A DNA stretch of 64,000 bases from Niveispirillum irakense DSM 11586 (GTDB lineage Bacteria; Pseudomonadota; Alphaproteobacteria; Azospirillales; Azospirillaceae), in NCBI RefSeq assembly GCF_000429645.1, contig NZ_AUCG01000021.1, positions 186,001 through 250,000 of the forward strand, given 5' to 3'. Both the position numbers and the translations under genes were made by a program. This document shows positions 25,360-34,864 of the stretch, in pieces; the first letter of the stretch is position 1, and every line of letters starts with the position of its first letter. The notes under the pieces were generated by a model that saw only the letters and a list, made by a program, of their open reading frames with translations, did not search any database and had not been told where the DNA came from.

Positions 25360-26580
25360 TCACCTGGCCATGACGCCGATGATGAGGGCATTCACCAGAT
25401 CGATGAAAAAGCCGCACACCAGCGGAACGACGATGAAGGCGCGCGGCGCGGCGCCATGTTCGCGCGTCACCGCGCTCATATTGGCGATGGCGGTCGCGGT
25501 GGAGCCGAGCGAGATACCGCCGAAGCCGGCGCACATCACTGTCGCCTCGTAATCGCGGCCCAGCAGGCGGAACAGAATGAAGATGGTGAAGAACACCGCC
25601 ATCAGCACCTGAAGGGTCATGGATGTGGCGATGAAACCGACCGAGCCGTGCAACTGCCAAAGCTGTAGCCCCATCAAGGCCATGGTGATGAACATTCCCA
25701 GGCAGATATCGGAAATCAGCGCTATGCCGCTGCGCATCATGTTCCAGTTCCACAGCCGGCGCTTACGCCGGGTCAGGTGCGGCACAATATTGCGCAACGC
25801 GATGCCGGCCAGAAGGCAGCCGACAAAACTCGGCACATGAAGCCCGGTGGTCTTGATCAATTCGCCTATCGCCTCCCCCAGCATCAGGGCGATGTTAAGC
25901 CAGAACAACGCCAGCAGTACCCCGTAATAATTCACTTTGGTGGCTGTTTGTTCCTCACGCACCGCGCCAACCCCCAAATCGCTTTTGCCGGAAGGGGTAA
26001 CGCCATGATTTTTGATCAGATAGGCGGCGATGGGTCCGCCGATGCAGCAGGCGGCGATCATGCCGATCATATTGCCGGCCATGCCCAGTTCAAACGCATT
26101 GGTTATGCCCAGCACATCCACAAAATGGGGCGCCCAGGCCATGGTGGTGCCCACCCCGCCGGTCAGGGAGATTGACCCCATCATCAGGCCAGCGCGCGGG
26201 TCCAGCCCGAAAGCGCCTGCCAATCCCATACCCAACAGGTTCTGGGCCACAATATAGCCCCCGGCCAGCAGGAGCAGGATCAGCAAAGGCCGGCCGCCAC
26301 GCGCCAGATCGCGGATATCCGAATTCATGCCAACGGCCGCGAAGAAATAGAGCAGTAGCCGGTCGCGGGCATTCAGCTCAAAACTGATCTTCATGTTGAG
26401 GATGAGGTAGGCCAGACCGACAATCAGGACACAAAGAAGACCGCCTATTACCGATTCCGGAATGCTGAAACGGCGCAAGGGACTGTAGATCTCAATCAAT
26501 CCACGTCCCAGAAATAGAAGCAGGATCGCCAGCGTAAAACTGACAAAGGCATCGATCTGTATGTCTTGCGGCATGACCAT
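25360..26580 (-). CDS. gltS: sodium/glutamate symporter (GltS family)
   Basis: 406 residues, about ten to twelve membrane helices. GltS-family features are the N-terminal FTLAILLLFLGRGLIEIYSPLRRFSIPESVIGG segment and the two inverted pore loops SLTGGVGTTMAWAP and AGFGGISLGSTATAIANM. It imports glutamate with Na+. ATG 26580 and ATG 26574 are both possible; a GGGGGTGAG lies upstream. It appears to be the first gene of a five-gene run with the MCE lipid transporter, a combination I do not know from model organisms. Confidence 0.9.
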   Translation of the reverse strand: MVMPQDIQIDAFVSFTLAILLLFLGRGLIEIYSPLRRFSIPESVIGGLLCVLIVGLAYLILNMKISFELNARDRLLLYFFAAVGMNSDIRDLARGGRPLLILLLLAGGYIVAQNLLGMGLAGAFGLDPRAGLMMGSISLTGGVGTTMAWAPHFVDVLGITNAFELGMAGNMIGMIAACCIGGPIAAYLIKNHGVTPSGKSDLGVGAVREEQTATKVNYYGVLLALFWLNIALMLGEAIGELIKTTGLHVPSFVGCLLAGIALRNIVPHLTRRKRRLWNWNMMRSGIALISDICLGMFITMALMGLQLWQLHGSVGFIATSMTLQVLMAVFFTIFILFRLLGRDYEATVMCAGFGGISLGSTATAIANMSAVTREHGAAPRAFIVVPLVCGFFIDLVNALIIGVMAR

Positions 26581-26821
26581 GACGCGCGCTCACCCCCAAA
26601 GCGTTTCCGGCATCGGCAATTTTGCCGGAGCCTTGCGGGCGTTATCGCGGTCTATCGCGTCACTTCGCAACTGCAATCGGAAATATGTATGGCAATGGTA
26701 CAGAAGCGCCTGGGGATGTACGATTCCGCTGAACAAAGCAGCGTATGACACAGGGGTACGCGCTTGGGGAGCGTCCCAGCCCAGCCGGTTTATTTTATAA
26801 AGTGCTGAGATGGGAGAAGGA

Positions 26822-26896
26822 TGGTGCCCCGAGTCGGATTTGAACCAACGGCCTACCGCTTACGAAGCGGTTGCTCTACCGCTGAGCTATCGGGGC
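26822..26896 (-). tRNA. tRNA-Thr (anticodon CGT)
   Basis: The minus strand folds as a complete tRNA: acceptor GCCCCGA (26890-26896) pairs with TCGGGGC (26826-26832), anticodon stem ACCGC/GCGGT with loop TTCGTAA giving anticodon CGT, and a T-arm with GTTCAAATC. The discriminator A and the CCA end are encoded (26822-26825). It reads ACG threonine codons. No integrase or duplicated 3' end is seen nearby. Confidence 0.96.
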
Positions 26897-26917
26897 GCCG
26901 TCGCGGTGGACGTGCTT

Positions 26918-26946
26918 CTAGCAAAGCGATCCCGGCAACGCAACAA
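26918..26946 (-). promoter_or_regulatory. probable sigma70 promoter of tRNA-Thr
   Basis: On the minus strand, TTGTTG (26941-26946) and TGCTAG (26918-26923) are separated by 17 bases, placing a start point about 15 bases upstream of the mature tRNA 5' end. Confidence 0.45.
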
Positions 26947-27054
26947 GGAAAATGCGCTTTGCATCACCTTTGTTGTTTCATGCCTGGCGGCGCAGGCGGA
27001 TGGCTTTTAAGCCACGGGGAAAACAGGGGAATGGGAGGGTGGCGTGACGTCCCC

Positions 27055-28923
27055 TCAGCTCTGGGTCAGGATGACATCCAGGAAATACTCGCCATAGCGT
27101 TCCAGCTTGCGGGCGCCGACACCGGGCAGGGTGCCCAACTCGTCCAGTTCCTGGGGCTTCTGCTGGACCATTTCCATCAAGGTTGCGTCATGGAAGATGA
27201 CATAGGGCGGCACGCCCTGCTCACGCGCCAGTTCCAGCCGCAGCGCCTTCAGTGCGTGCCACAGCGCATCATCTTCCGGCGACAGGTTGCTGACAGCGGC
27301 GCGGGGCCGGCTGCTGCTGCCTCCACCGCTACTGCGACCGCCACCGGACCGACCGGGGGAGGCTGACGGATCACGGCGCAGGCGCACATTCTCCTGCCCC
27401 TTCAGCACAGGTGTGGCGGCGTCTGTCAGGATCAGGCCGCCATGGCCTTCCGGATCGGCGCAGAGATATCCGTGGGCGACAAGCTGGCGGAAGACGCTGT
27501 GCCATTCCTGCTTGCCGAATTCGGTGCCGCAGCCGAACGTCTTGATCCGGTCATGGCCCTTTTCCGTCACCTTGTCCGTGGCGACCCCGCGCAGCACATC
27601 AACCAGATGCCCGACGCCGAAGCGCTGGCCGGTGCGGTAAACGGCTGACAGGGCCTTTTGCGCGACAACCGTGCCGTCATAGGTCTGCACCGGTTCAAAG
27701 CAGGTGTCGCACTTGCCGCAGGGCTGGGGATATTCCTCCCCGAAATAGGTCAGCAGCGTCTGGCGGCGGCAGCGCGCCGTCTCACAAAAGCCCAGCAGCG
27801 CTTCCAGCTTCTGCCGCTCGGTGCGCTTGAAGGCGGGGGGGCTGTCGGATGATTCCACGATCTGGCGCAACTGCACCACGTCGCTGAACCCATAGAGCAT
27901 CAGCGCTTCCGCTGGCAGCCCGTCGCGTCCGCCGCGGCCGGTTTCCTGATAATAGGCTTCCAGCGATTTCGGCAGGTCCATATGCACGACGAAGCGGACA
28001 TTGGGCTTGTCGATCCCCATGCCGAAGGCAACCGTCGCCACCATCACCACGCCTTCACCTTTGATGAAGCGTTCCTGATTGCCGTGGCGGGTCTGCGGGT
28101 CCAGGCCGGCATGATAGGGCAGGGCGTCGATGCCCTGATCCTTCAGATATTGCGCGATGGCATCCACCTTGCCGCGCGACAGGCAATAAATGATGCCCGC
28201 ATCTTCCGGTCGGCGGCGCAGGAAATCCAGCAATTGCCGGCGTTCCTGGTCCTTGGCGACCACGCGATAGGTGATGTTGGGACGGTCGAAGCTGGCCAGG
28301 AACAGCCGCGCATCGGTCAGGCCCAGCCGGTTGGCGATATCGGTGCGGGTCTGCGCATCGGCCGTGGCCGTCAGCGCCACACGCGGCACCTCGGGAAATT
28401 TCTCGTGCAGGATGGAAAGCTGGAGATATTCCGGCCGGAAATCATGCCCCCACTGGCTGACGCAATGCGCCTCATCCAGCGCGAACAGGGCGATCTGGGA
28501 CCGTTCCAGCAATTCCAGGAAACGCGGCGTCACCAGCCGTTCCGGCGCCACATAAAGCAGGTCGAGGTCGCCGCGTTCACACGCCCGCTCCACCTCCAGC
28601 GCTTCCCGCCAGTCGAGTGTGGAATTGAGATAGGCAGCCCGCACGCCCAATTGGCGCAGGGCATCCACCTGATCGCGCATCAGAGCGATAAGAGGGGAAA
28701 CGACAATCCCCACCCCTGGACGCACCAGTGCCGGGATTTGATAGCAGAGCGACTTGCCCCCGCCCGTGGGCATCAGCACCAGCGCGTCATTACCCGTCGC
28801 CACATGCTCCACAATATCGGCCTGCATGCCCCGGAAGGCGGAATAGCCCCAGACATCGCGCAGCACCTTCTGGGCCGCTTCCAGCGGCGATAGGGGGGCG
28901 GATTGGGTCAGGGCATCAGGCAT
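27055..28923 (-). CDS. recQ: ATP-dependent DNA helicase RecQ
   Basis: 622 residues. SF2 helicase motifs: Walker A TGGGKS (53-58), DEAH in [20 protein letters not shown], and motif [12 protein letters not shown]. The RecQ zinc site is present as CR...CGKCDTC, followed by the winged-helix RQC domain and a C-terminal HRDC domain ([26 protein letters not shown]). A glycine/serine-rich linker of about 25 residues joins RQC and HRDC. RecQ unwinds DNA for RecF-type recombination and replication fork repair. Its start at 28923 has only a weak ribosome site. Confidence 0.95.
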   Translation of the reverse strand: MPDALTQSAPLSPLEAAQKVLRDVWGYSAFRGMQADIVEHVATGNDALVLMPTGGGKSLCYQIPALVRPGVGIVVSPLIALMRDQVDALRQLGVRAAYLNSTLDWREALEVERACERGDLDLLYVAPERLVTPRFLELLERSQIALFALDEAHCVSQWGHDFRPEYLQLSILHEKFPEVPRVALTATADAQTRTDIANRLGLTDARLFLASFDRPNITYRVVAKDQERRQLLDFLRRRPEDAGIIYCLSRGKVDAIAQYLKDQGIDALPYHAGLDPQTRHGNQERFIKGEGVVMVATVAFGMGIDKPNVRFVVHMDLPKSLEAYYQETGRGGRDGLPAEALMLYGFSDVVQLRQIVESSDSPPAFKRTERQKLEALLGFCETARCRRQTLLTYFGEEYPQPCGKCDTCFEPVQTYDGTVVAQKALSAVYRTGQRFGVGHLVDVLRGVATDKVTEKGHDRIKTFGCGTEFGKQEWHSVFRQLVAHGYLCADPEGHGGLILTDAATPVLKGQENVRLRRDPSASPGRSGGGRSSGGGSSSRPRAAVSNLSPEDDALWHALKALRLELAREQGVPPYVIFHDATLMEMVQQKPQELDELGTLPGVGARKLERYGEYFLDVILTQS

Positions 28924-29119
28924 CGCGGGTGGCGACCGCTATCTCTTGTGGCTGAAACGGGCATGCGCCCCATTAGCAGGGGCGCCCCCATGTCTATGCC
29001 AGCGCCCCGGCAGGGTCCAGCGAAAAGCCCGCCCCGGTATGGATGGCAACCTTTGCGGATCAGGACCGTTTCATTCCTGACCGCTTGACGCGTCTCATAA
29101 TGGCAGAAGGAAGAAAGCG

Positions 29120-29767
29120 ATGACCGACGATAAGCCGTTCCGCGACATGACCGATCCGCCCGGCCGTCCTTCCGGGCATCAGCCGGATCATACAATGGCG
29201 GAGTCGCCTTCCGCCGTGCCCAGCCATGGCAGCCTGCGGGAAGCTGTGGCCCTGTTCACGACGGAAGAAGCGCTGCAGAAGGCCATTGATGATCTCTCCA
29301 TGGCCGGATTCTTCCCCCATGATATGAGCCTGATGGGCCAGGATGAGGAATCGCTCAAGCGTATTGCCAGCCGCCGGCATGTGGAACTGGCCAAGACAGA
29401 CCCGGATACGCCGCGCCGTGCCATCGTATCGCCGGAAGAACTGGGCAATGCCCAGGGCGTTGCCATTGGCGTTCCCGCCTATATTGCCGCTATTGCCGCC
29501 ACAGGCGCGATTATTTCCACGGGCGGCACTGCTTTGGCCGCTGCCGCCGGGGCTGTGGCAGCGGGTGGGGCCGGCGGTGGCTTGGGCGCGGTTTTGGCCC
29601 GTTGGCTTGGCAACAAGCGCGACGAAAGCCTCCGTCCCCATCTGGAGGGGGGTGGCATGCTGCTCTGGGTGAATGTCCGGGATGCGGAACGCGAACGGCA
29701 GGCATGCGAAATTCTACGGCGTCACGCGACCGGCACGGTCGAGGTCCATAACATCGCCCCGGAATGA
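29120..29767 (+). CDS. uncharacterised protein with glycine-zipper hydrophobic segment
   Basis: 215 residues. A GSLREAVALFTTEEALQKAIDDLSMAGF segment resembles the alpha/beta domain of general stress protein 17M-like proteins, which predict sensing of membrane stress but are not characterised. The centre (about residues 112-160, AYIAAIAATGAIISTGGTALAAAAGAVAAGGAGGGLG) is a small-residue, glycine-zipper membrane-inserting stretch. A second alpha/beta piece with GGMLLWVNVRDAERE follows. ATG 29120 has GGAAGGAAG upstream. Similar proteins are frequent in alphaproteobacteria; the role is unknown. Confidence 0.75.
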   Translation: MTDDKPFRDMTDPPGRPSGHQPDHTMAESPSAVPSHGSLREAVALFTTEEALQKAIDDLSMAGFFPHDMSLMGQDEESLKRIASRRHVELAKTDPDTPRRAIVSPEELGNAQGVAIGVPAYIAAIAATGAIISTGGTALAAAAGAVAAGGAGGGLGAVLARWLGNKRDESLRPHLEGGGMLLWVNVRDAERERQACEILRRHATGTVEVHNIAPE

Positions 29768-30000
29768 ACCAACCTGCCTTTTCAACAGGCTAATTTGTCC
29801 GGGCCTATCCAGGCATGGTGAAAATTTGGGCCCGAACGAGGGGGTATACATGCATTTGTGCCCCTACCCCCGACTTTGGTCGGCTGCCTTTGATCTTAAC
29901 CCTTAAGTGATTAAATCGTTGCATCCTTAACGATGGCGCATAACTGTAACGGCACCTGTGACAAGCTGCCGCAAAGGTGGCGCCAGTTCGCCAGCCGCCA

Positions 30001-30020
30001 CACCCGCCTTGATGCGGGTG
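30001..30020 (+). other. 7-bp hairpin in the phaZ leader
   Basis: CACCCGC (30001-30007) pairs with GCGGGTG (30014-30020) around a 6-base loop, 47 bases before the phaZ start. No T-run follows, so it is more likely a leader structure than a terminator of the gene ending at 29767. The rest of the 299-base gap 29768-30066 shows only AT-richer, promoter-like sequence around 29880-29940. Confidence 0.3.
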
Positions 30021-30066
30021 GGTGGTGCCGGGTCCCCCGGGTTTGGGTTGAGAGAGGGTTTCGTCA

Positions 30067-31320
30067 GTGCTCTACCATCTTTACGATCTTCATCATGCCG
30101 CCCTGACTCCGCTGCGGCTGATGGCGGAAGCGACACAACAAACCTTTCAGAATCCGTTCGTCCCCGCCTCATATACCAAGGCCGGTCGTGCCCTGGCTGC
30201 CGGGGCGGAACTGCTGGAACGGACAACCCGCCGCTGGGGCAAGCCGGAATTCGGCCTGCCGACCACGCGCATCAATGGCCGCGACGTGGCCGTGACGGAG
30301 CGGGTCGTGCTGGAAAAGCCGTTTGGCAATCTGGTGAATTTTGAGCGCGCCGTCCCGCATGACGACCCGAAGCTGCTGCTGGTGGCGCCCCTCTCGGGCC
30401 ATTATGCCACGCTGCTGCGGGGCACGGTGCAGGCGTTGCTGCCGCATCACGATGTCTATATCACCGACTGGGCTGACGCGAAGCTGGTGCCCCTGGCGCG
30501 CGGCCGCTTCGATCTGGAAGATTATATCGACTATGTGATGGACTTTATCCGTCACCTGGGCCCCAACACGCATGTCATGGCGGTGTGTCAGCCGGCGGTG
30601 CCGGTGCTGGCCGCCGTGGCGCTGATGGCCCAGACGGATGATGATTGCCAGCCCGCCTCCATGACCCTGATGGGCGGGCCGATTGATACATCCGCTGCAC
30701 CCACCGTGGTCACCCAACTGGCGGAAAACAAGGATATCGGCTGGTTTGAACGGAACGTCATCACCAACGTTCCCTTCTATTATCCGGGCGCCATGCGTCA
30801 GGTTTATCCGGGCTTCATCCAGTTGACCGGCTTCATGTCCATGAACCTGGACCGCCATGTCGGGGAACATGTGAAGCTGTTCCGCCATCTGGTGCGCGGC
30901 GATGGTGAAAGCGCGGAAGCGCATCGTAAATTCTACAATGAATATCTGTCTGTCCTGGATCTGACAGCGGAATTCTATCTCCAGACCGTGCAGCAGGTGT
31001 TCCAGGAGCGGGCATTGCCGCGCGGCACCATGAAATGGCGCGGCCTGACGGTTGACCCGTCGGCCATCACCAAGACCGCCTTGCTGACCGTGGAAGGAGA
31101 ACTGGACGATATCTCCGCCCCCGGTCAGACGATTGCCGCCCAGCATCTCTGCTCCTCCATCCCCGAAGCCAAGAAGCAGAACTACATGCAGAAGGGCGTG
31201 GGCCATTACGGCATTTTCAACGGCCGTAAATGGCGCGAGGAGATTGAGCCGCGCGTGCGCCGCTTCATCCTCGAAAATGATGCCGTGCGCAGCAGCCGCC
31301 TGAAGGCACAGGTCGCCTGA
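30067..31320 (+). CDS. phaZ: intracellular polyhydroxyalkanoate depolymerase
   Basis: 417 residues. Mobilises stored PHB granules to hydroxybutyrate oligomers in the cytoplasm. The family replaces the lipase-box serine by cysteine: here Cys174 in AVCQPAVPVLA. Other marks are the MLYHLYDLHHAALTPLR N-terminus, DVYITDWADAKLVPLARGRFDLEDYIDYV, and the terminal KGVGHYGIFNGRKWREEI region with the catalytic His. The start is GTG at 30067 after GAGAGAGGG. A terminator follows at 31350. No phaC or phasin gene is in the window. Confidence 0.93.
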   Translation: MLYHLYDLHHAALTPLRLMAEATQQTFQNPFVPASYTKAGRALAAGAELLERTTRRWGKPEFGLPTTRINGRDVAVTERVVLEKPFGNLVNFERAVPHDDPKLLLVAPLSGHYATLLRGTVQALLPHHDVYITDWADAKLVPLARGRFDLEDYIDYVMDFIRHLGPNTHVMAVCQPAVPVLAAVALMAQTDDDCQPASMTLMGGPIDTSAAPTVVTQLAENKDIGWFERNVITNVPFYYPGAMRQVYPGFIQLTGFMSMNLDRHVGEHVKLFRHLVRGDGESAEAHRKFYNEYLSVLDLTAEFYLQTVQQVFQERALPRGTMKWRGLTVDPSAITKTALLTVEGELDDISAPGQTIAAQHLCSSIPEAKKQNYMQKGVGHYGIFNGRKWREEIEPRVRRFILENDAVRSSRLKAQVA

Positions 31321-31349
31321 CGCCTCATTTTTCTCTTTGCTGTAAGACC

Positions 31350-31382
31350 AAGGCCGGACCCTCACGGGTTCGGCCTTTTTTG
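31350..31382 (+). terminator. rho-independent terminator of phaZ
   Basis: AAGGCCG (31350-31356) pairs with CGGCCTT (31371-31377), extended by GACCC/GGGTT, followed by a run of six T. Confidence 0.85.
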
Positions 31383-31843
31383 TTTCAACATCCTCTTTCG
31401 GGGGAGGCAGCAGGGTTTGACACCTTTCGGATAGGGTCGCGAATTGCCGTAATATTGCCCCTTGACCACCGCATCCAACGGGTGCACCATCAAATCGTAA
31501 CAAAGAGATGGAGGGTGTTTTGACAGATTATACGCCCCCGACGCAGTGGGCGGTCCTGTAATAAAGGGCGATTTCCTGCGTTACGTAACCAGGGAGGGTG
31601 CATAAAAGCATGACTCCACCGCAGTTTTCTTTTGCGATTTACTGAAGATCGCTTATCTCAACGCAATCTGCGTAAGAAATGATGCCATGCAGATTGTTGA
31701 ATGAATGGAAACCCCCGCGGGCGCATCCAGCCGCGGGGGTTTTCATTTGTGCGGTCCTTGACCGCGTCCTGGCACTGTCGCCTTGCCAAGCTGGTTTGTT
31801 GGGATAGGGTAGGCGCGGATAATCCGCGCGGTGGGAAGGCCCG
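31383..31843 (+). ncRNA. gene-poor interval with possible small transcript ending at 31746
   Basis: This gap between phaZ and the metallopeptidase gene has no protein gene of normal size. It holds a near-palindrome around GTTACGTAAC (31580-31589, flanked by CCTG and CAGG), two tiny open frames (31508-31561, 17 codons, with TTGACAGATTAT; and 31610-31645, 11 codons, preceded by AGGGAGG), an 8-bp inverted repeat CAATCTGC/GCAGATTG near 31664-31697, and a strong hairpin at 31709-31742. This order resembles a regulated small RNA or peptide-coding leader, but no promoter is clear. Low confidence. Confidence 0.3.
31709..31746 (+). terminator. strong GC-rich terminator hairpin
   Basis: A 12-bp perfect stem, AAACCCCCGCGG (31709-31720) with CCGCGGGGGTTT (31731-31742), loop of 10 bases, then TCATTT. 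There is no annotated gene immediately upstream on the plus strand, so it must terminate an unannotated transcript or block read-through into the next gene. Confidence 0.75.
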
Positions 31844-32647
31844 ATGTTTTCATTTCTGAAGCCTGTGTTGAAACCGGCCCGGCCCAAGCCGGCGGCAAAG
31901 CGCAAGGCATTGGCCCCCTCCCGTCCTCGTGCCGTCGCTCCACCGCCCCGGATGATGGCTTTGGCCCATATACCGGTGCCGGTGGAAGTGCGGGTCTCCC
32001 TGCGCTCCCGGCGGTTGTCGATGCGGGTCGATCCCGTGCGCAACATGGTGCGTATTTCAACGCCCCCGGCGATTCCCGACGTGGAAATCCATAAATTCAT
32101 TGGCCGCCATCTGGAATGGCTGCACCGTCGGCTTTCCGCCGTTCCGCCGGAATATCCCTTTGCCGACGGGGCCGTGGTGCCGATCCTGGGTGTCGATCAT
32201 GTGATCCGTCACCAGCCCGGCAGCCGCGCGGCACCGCGTCTGGTGACGGGAACAGAAGAAGGGCCCTTGCTGCTGGTAGGGGGTGAGAAGGATTTTCTGG
32301 CTCGCCGCGTAACCAGCTTCCTGAAGGCGGAGGCCAAGCGCGTGATGGCGGAACGGTCGCGCGCCAAGGCCGCCTTGATCGGCGCCAAGGTGGCATCGGT
32401 CACCGTTCGCGATACGCGGTCGCGCTGGGGAAGCTGCTCGGCGGCAGGGCGGCTTTCCTATTGCTGGCGGCTGATTCTGGCACCCGACGCCGTGCTGGAT
32501 TATGTCGTCGCGCATGAGGTGGCGCACCTGCGGGAGATGAACCATTCCGCCCAATTCTGGGAATTATGCGCCCGGCTGACGCCGGCAGTGCTGGGCCCGC
32601 GCGACTGGCTGCGCGCCCATGGTGCCCGCCTGCACCGTTATGGTTGA
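31844..32647 (+). CDS. YgjP-type M48-like metallopeptidase (DUF45)
   Basis: 267 residues. The zinc motif is HEVAHLREMNH: His224, Glu225, His228, with His234 in NHSAQFW. The block TRSRWGSCSAAGRLSYCWRLILAP just before it defines the YgjP/WLM subgroup. No signal peptide, so cytoplasmic. The biological substrate is unknown; members are often linked to restriction or DNA repair loci, but here the gene stands alone. Its last ten bases overlap the convergent MgtC-like gene. ATG 31844 follows GGGAAGG. Confidence 0.85.
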   Translation: MFSFLKPVLKPARPKPAAKRKALAPSRPRAVAPPPRMMALAHIPVPVEVRVSLRSRRLSMRVDPVRNMVRISTPPAIPDVEIHKFIGRHLEWLHRRLSAVPPEYPFADGAVVPILGVDHVIRHQPGSRAAPRLVTGTEEGPLLLVGGEKDFLARRVTSFLKAEAKRVMAERSRAKAALIGAKVASVTVRDTRSRWGSCSAAGRLSYCWRLILAPDAVLDYVVAHEVAHLREMNHSAQFWELCARLTPAVLGPRDWLRAHGARLHRYG

Positions 32648-33123
32648 GGGGGCGGGCCGTCTTGGCGATCTTGCGGGAAATACCGGTGTTCCACCAATCC
32701 CGCCAGGATCAGGACCAGCAGGGTCAATCCCGCTGTCAAACCGGCGATAACGTGGAATCCGGCGCCGCAGGCGATGCCCAGCGCCCCCGCCGTCCACAGG
32801 GTGGCCGCCGTTGTCAGGTTGCGGACATCATGGCCGCGCCCCCGGATGATGACGCCGGCACAGATAAAGCCGATTGCCTGCGCCACCCCCTGGACAACGC
32901 GGACGGGATCGACATCGCCGCCTTTGCCCCCCTCGCTGGCGGCCAGAAACATTTCCATAGAGACCAGGGTCGTCGCGGCAGACGAAAGGGCCACCAGCGT
33001 ATGGGTGCGCAACCCTGCCGACTTGCCCCGCCATTCCCGGTCAAAGCCGAGAAGCAGGCCGAGGATGGTTGCTATTGTCAGCCGCAGCAATATCTCCGTC
33101 CAGGGAAGTTGCCCCTCCAGCAT
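32638..33123 (-). CDS. MgtC/SapB family membrane protein
   Basis: 161 residues with four to five membrane helices. MgtC features: ATILGLLLGFDREWRGKSAGLRTHTLVALSSA and the AIGFICAGVIIRGRGHDVRNLTTAATLWTAGALGIACG block. MgtC regulates ATP synthase and phosphate or magnesium homeostasis in pathogens; environmental members are less defined. ATG 33123 is preferred over 33171 because GGGGAGG precedes it by eight bases. It lacks the long C-terminal ACT-like domain of Salmonella MgtC, making it SapB-like. Confidence 0.88.
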   Translation of the reverse strand: MLEGQLPWTEILLRLTIATILGLLLGFDREWRGKSAGLRTHTLVALSSAATTLVSMEMFLAASEGGKGGDVDPVRVVQGVAQAIGFICAGVIIRGRGHDVRNLTTAATLWTAGALGIACGAGFHVIAGLTAGLTLLVLILAGLVEHRYFPQDRQDGPPPQP

Positions 33124-33227
33124 GTTTCCGCCTCCCCTTTCCCGCTGTCTGTACGGATGGAACAAGGACAAGGGGGCAATGGTCCCGTCATTATCCGTTC
33201 CGTTGTTGATCCCGCGTGTCTGTGCCG

Positions 33228-34832
33228 ATGCTGAAAGCCTATTTTTCCGCCGCGCTGCGGCTCCTCCCGGCCCTGTTGCTGCTTAGCCTGGCTGTCGGAT
33301 TGCCGGCGGTGCCGGGGGCCATGCTGGGGCCGGACCATCGCGGGCTGGCGGTGGAGCCGGCCCTGGCCCTGGCGGCGGGGCTGATTGCGGCTTATGCCGG
33401 TTGGCGACCGGGACGGCGCTGTGTTGCGGCGGCAGCCTTGCTGACCCTGCCGGTTGTGTTGATGCGGTTGGCCGATCTGGTGGCGCAGATGGTTGCCGGG
33501 CGGCCATTCCAGCCCGCTTTCGATCCGGCCTTGATACCGGCTTTGTGGGATGTGCTGGCTGCCAGCCTGCATCCCCTGCTGCTGACCCTGGTGGTGGCCC
33601 TGATCCCGGGCCTGCTGCTGGGGCTGCTTTTCCTGGCTTTTGCCGGATTGATGCGGCCGCTGGCGGTCCCGGCGGGGCGGCGGGTGGCGCTGGGCGTGCT
33701 GCTGGGCGCGCTTACCCTGCAACTGGCCGGGATCGAAGGTTTCCAGCCGCCAGCGCGCGGCATGGTGGCGGCCTGGCGGGACCAGGGGGAAAGATGGGTG
33801 GCCGGGCGTGAGGTAAAGGCACATCTGGCCGCTGCCCTGGCGGAAGACCCGGTGGGCGCCATCCCCCCGGCAGAACTGTTAAGTGCGCTCAGGGGCCGGC
33901 CCGTGGTGTTGGCCTGGGTGGAATCCTATGGCTTATCGGCCCTGACCGATCCCCGCCATGAAGCGGTTGTCGCCGGGCGCCTTTCAGCGCTGGAAGCGGC
34001 CTTGTCGGCATCCGGCTTTCATGCGCTGACCGGACTGGTTGAAAGCCCGGTCTTGGGCGGGCGGAGCTGGCTGGCCCATGGCACATTGCGCGCCGGTATC
34101 CGGCAGGATCAACCGGTGCTGCAGGGCGCCGTGCTGGCGTCCGGGCGGCCGGGGCTGGTCAATGCCTTCCAGGGGGCCGGATGGCATACGGTTGCGGCCA
34201 TGCCGGGCCTGTCCGGCCCCTGGCCGGAGGGCGCGCGCTGGGGCTTCGATCTCACATTGAACCGATCAGCCTTTCCGTATGAAGGACCTGCTTTCGGCTG
34301 GTCGCCGATGCCGGACCAGGCGTTGCTGGCAGCGGTGGAACAGCAGGTGCCGCTGAAGCCAGGGCAGCCTTTGTTCCTGGAAATGGTGCTGACCAGCAGC
34401 CACGCCCCCTGGACCCCGCTGCCGTCCTGGCGGGAAGCGTCTGTCACTGCCCTGGCCGATGGCAGCGCCTTTGCGGGAGCGGATCTGGCACCGGATTATC
34501 TGGACATGGCCGGCCACTATGCCCGGTCCATTGATTACAGCCTGCGGGCGCTGGGCGACTGGCTGGTCCGCGCCGTGCCGGATGATGCGCTGGTGCTGGT
34601 GCTGGGCGACCACCCCGCTGTGGGCTGGATCGCGGATGAGGCAGAGGGCGGCCACAAGGTACCCCTGCATATCCTGTCCCGCGATCCCAGCCTGTTACAG
34701 CCGCTGAAAGGGTGGGGCCTGGTGGATGGAATGCTGCCGGAAGTGACCCCGGACAACCCCGTCATCCCGATGCAGGATCTGATGGAGAAACTGCTGAACG
34801 CCTATAGCGGCCCCCGGCCGCGTGGCGTGTGA
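33228..34832 (+). CDS. membrane protein with C-terminal sulfatase/alkaline-phosphatase-fold domain
   Basis: 534 residues from ATG 33228 (GTG 33216 also possible; no clear ribosome site). Four to five helices (residues 5-170) precede a periplasmic domain. This domain keeps key positions of the LTA-synthase/sulfatase fold: Glu in VLAWVESYG (metal), a GGRSWLAHGT stretch where the Thr/Ser nucleophile should be, Asp-His in LVLGDHPAVGW and His in GGHKVPLHIL. It may transfer phosphoglycerol or phosphoethanolamine, or desulfate, but substrate cannot be predicted. The sequence between these motifs is divergent from well-known families. Confidence 0.7.
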   Translation: MLKAYFSAALRLLPALLLLSLAVGLPAVPGAMLGPDHRGLAVEPALALAAGLIAAYAGWRPGRRCVAAAALLTLPVVLMRLADLVAQMVAGRPFQPAFDPALIPALWDVLAASLHPLLLTLVVALIPGLLLGLLFLAFAGLMRPLAVPAGRRVALGVLLGALTLQLAGIEGFQPPARGMVAAWRDQGERWVAGREVKAHLAAALAEDPVGAIPPAELLSALRGRPVVLAWVESYGLSALTDPRHEAVVAGRLSALEAALSASGFHALTGLVESPVLGGRSWLAHGTLRAGIRQDQPVLQGAVLASGRPGLVNAFQGAGWHTVAAMPGLSGPWPEGARWGFDLTLNRSAFPYEGPAFGWSPMPDQALLAAVEQQVPLKPGQPLFLEMVLTSSHAPWTPLPSWREASVTALADGSAFAGADLAPDYLDMAGHYARSIDYSLRALGDWLVRAVPDDALVLVLGDHPAVGWIADEAEGGHKVPLHILSRDPSLLQPLKGWGLVDGMLPEVTPDNPVIPMQDLMEKLLNAYSGPRPRGV

Positions 34833-34864
34833 CCGCCACCAGCGCCGGGGCCCTATAGGGGTGT

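Noticed and set aside
26822-26896. tRNA-Thr as a possible integration site
   Set aside because: No integrase gene, no duplicated tRNA 3' end and no change in base composition next to it; both flanks are ordinary chromosomal genes.
28965-28985. GCGCCCC/GGGGCGC hairpin upstream of recQ as a terminator
   Set aside because: There is no T-run on either strand and it lies in the divergent promoter gap of recQ and the 29120 gene, so no transcript is expected to end there.
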